Below the pieces are notes generated by a model that saw nothing but the letters and a program-made list of their open reading frames with translations, did no database searches and was not told where the DNA came from. This document shows, one piece after another, positions 47,283-48,520 of a stretch of 48,520 nucleotides of DNA. Origin of the DNA: an uncultured Pelagibacteraceae bacterium (GTDB lineage Bacteria > Pseudomonadota > Alphaproteobacteria > Pelagibacterales > Pelagibacteraceae). The position numbers and the translations under genes are program-made. Numbering within the stretch: position 1 is the first letter of the stretch; the number at the start of each line of letters is the position of its first letter. The stretch covers positions 1-48,520 of the forward strand of contig CACAHE010000001.1 in assembly GCA_902532195.1 (NCBI GenBank), given 5' to 3'.

Positions 47283-48520
47283 TTTTTGACTACTTTTTCG
47301 ATTTCATCTTCCGTAATCTTAAAACTATTATTTACCCAAATTTCCTCTATTTCTTTTAATTTTTGACCTAATATTTTATTTTCCTCAAGTTTATATTTTT
47401 CAATAAGTTGATTAGCCTTAACAGGAAATACTGGTGTGTTTTTCTTATTAAAAATATCTTTTAATTTAATAATTTTTGAATCAATTTTTTTTGATTTATA
47501 AATTTGAAAATTAATCATATCTTCTAAGTTAATTTTTCCATAATAATACAATATTTTTAAAAGGTTCTTTTCAGAAAAAGTATTATCAATCGTTTTTTTA
47601 GAAAACATATTTTTCAAAAAAATTATTCTTTTCTTTTCTTGATTGGACAAATTAAATTTATAAAGAAAATAATCTACGTTATCAGTTTCATCAATTATCA
47701 TTAAAGACAGTAAAAAAATAAAATCTTTAGAAAAATAATTTTCGAGCGCATATGAATTGAGAGAACTAAATATTTTTATATTTTTTAATTGTGGAAAAAT
47801 TAATAAAATTATTTCTAAACAAAATTCGTCTTTAGTTAATTTTAAAAAACCCTTCGAAAGAACTATTTTCTTTAATTCATTAATTAATCTTTCTTTTGAC
47901 AAATTAATTACACCATTAATATTTTGTCTTATTATTCTTTTAACTTTAGGTTCGTGATCTATTTTGCTGTAATTTATAAAAAATCTTATATATCTAAGTA
48001 TTCTTAAATAATCTTCTTTAATTCTTTTTTCAGCTTCTCCTATAAATACTATCTTTCCATTTACCAAATCCGTTTTCCCATTAAATGGATCGTATAAATT
48101 TCCATCTATGTCTGAATAAATACAGTTAATAGTAAAATCTCTTCTTGAAGCATCTTCAAGCCAATTATCAGAAAATTGAACTTTTGCATGTCGTCCATCT
48201 GTAAATAAATCTTTTCTTAGTGAAGTAATCTCAAATTTTTGTTTATTAATTATTGCTGTTATAGTTCCATGGTCTTTGCCTGTTTCTAAAAAAGCTATTT
48301 TATTTTTCTTTAAACATTTTATTACTTCTTCGGGATTTAAATTTGTTGCTAAATCAATATCATCAATTATTTCTTTTGTAACAATTTTTCTAAGACATCC
48401 TCCAACAAATCTAATTTCACTATTTTCAGAATATTCTAAAACTGATTCAAACAATTTCCTGACTTCAAAATTTTTTTGAATATCAATAAATGAATTAAAT
48501 TTTTGAACTAAATTACTATT
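47279..48520 (-). CDS. cca: CCA tRNA nucleotidyltransferase / poly(A) polymerase family (5' end outside window)
   Basis: Class II nucleotidyltransferase that adds or repairs the CCA end of tRNAs. The palm domain has [17 protein letters not shown] with the metal-binding Asp pair, [46 protein letters not shown] and RILRYIRFF. Beyond the TTG at 48454 the frame stays open to the window end, adding 22 codons, so the true start is probably outside. A tRNA role is favoured, although both visible tRNA genes already encode CCA, which would make it a repair activity for them. Confidence 0.9.
   Translation of the reverse strand, partial: NSNLVQKFNSFIDIQKNFEVRKLFESVLEYSENSEIRFVGGCLRKIVTKEIIDDIDLATNLNPEEVIKCLKKNKIAFLETGKDHGTITAIINKQKFEITSLRKDLFTDGRHAKVQFSDNWLEDASRRDFTINCIYSDIDGNLYDPFNGKTDLVNGKIVFIGEAEKRIKEDYLRILRYIRFFINYSKIDHEPKVKRIIRQNINGVINLSKERLINELKKIVLSKGFLKLTKDEFCLEIILLIFPQLKNIKIFSSLNSYALENYFSKDFIFLLSLMIIDETDNVDYFLYKFNLSNQEKKRIIFLKNMFSKKTIDNTFSEKNLLKILYYYGKINLEDMINFQIYKSKKIDSKIIKLKDIFNKKNTPVFPVKANQLIEKYKLEENKILGQKLKEIEEIWVNNSFKITEDEIEKVVKN

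Noticed and set aside
48452..48454. TTG as the start of the CCA-adding enzyme gene
   Set aside because: The frame remains open for 22 more codons to the window edge, so an upstream start outside the window is more likely.

Overview
This window comes from a small, streamlined, very AT-rich alphaproteobacterial chromosome, most likely a SAR11 (Pelagibacterales) bacterium. The evidence is: base composition of roughly 30% G+C or less by eye; lysine-, asparagine- and isoleucine-rich proteins; genes packed with overlaps or gaps of a few bases; a cytochrome bc1 operon; an alphaproteobacterial DnaG lacking most zinc ligands; and conserved alphaproteobacterial neighbourhoods (lgt / NDUFAF7-like methyltransferase / pgeF, prs / rplY / pth / ychF, yqeY / dnaG / rpoD). 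I see no insertion sequence, prophage, CRISPR array or rRNA. The species assignment is an inference.

Region by region. 1-9560 (minus): a division and cell-wall (dcw) operon in the order mraZ, ftsZ, rsmH, ftsL, ftsI, a fused murE-murF, mraY, murD (cut by the window start). It is driven by a promoter whose -10 lies between MraZ-type boxes. 9639-10766 (minus): RNase P RNA and an AmpD-like amidase. 10831-12210 (plus): mlaA and mlaC for outer-membrane lipid transport. 12214-15101 (minus): three membrane-protein genes (a pentameric ligand-gated ion channel homologue, a PrsW-like protease and a small unknown) bracketed by two tRNA genes. 15104-19242 (minus): yqeY, dnaG, rpoD. 19365-23760 (plus): carA and carB. 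23757-25361 (minus): a 2-oxoglutarate/iron oxygenase-like protein and an ELM1-family protein. 25383-26327 (plus): trxB. 26350-27534 (minus): an aspartate aminotransferase.

27571-33304 (plus): uvrB, an SDR/FolM-like reductase, folB, uvrC, pgsA. 33301-34182 (minus): ilvE. 34243-36644 (plus): MarR regulator, OmpR-type response regulator, histidine kinase. 36622-36876 (minus): ubiK-like. 36928-42896 (plus): lgt, NDUFAF7-like methyltransferase, pgeF, prs, rplY, pth, ychF. 42873-45428 (minus): petABC (cytochrome bc1). 45492-47282 (plus): trmL, hemF, greA. 47279-48520 (minus): a CCA-adding enzyme family gene that runs off the window.

Most of the content is core housekeeping: envelope synthesis and division, replication and transcription initiation, DNA repair, pyrimidine, amino-acid, folate and haem synthesis, and respiration. 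The accessory-looking parts are the tRNA-bracketed membrane-protein island and the oxygenase/ELM1 pair. The most unusual RNA signal is a tRNA-Val(GAC) whose D- and T-loops both depart from the near-universal sequences. Apart from the rnpB region (9496-10043) there is no stretch over 300 bases without a gene.
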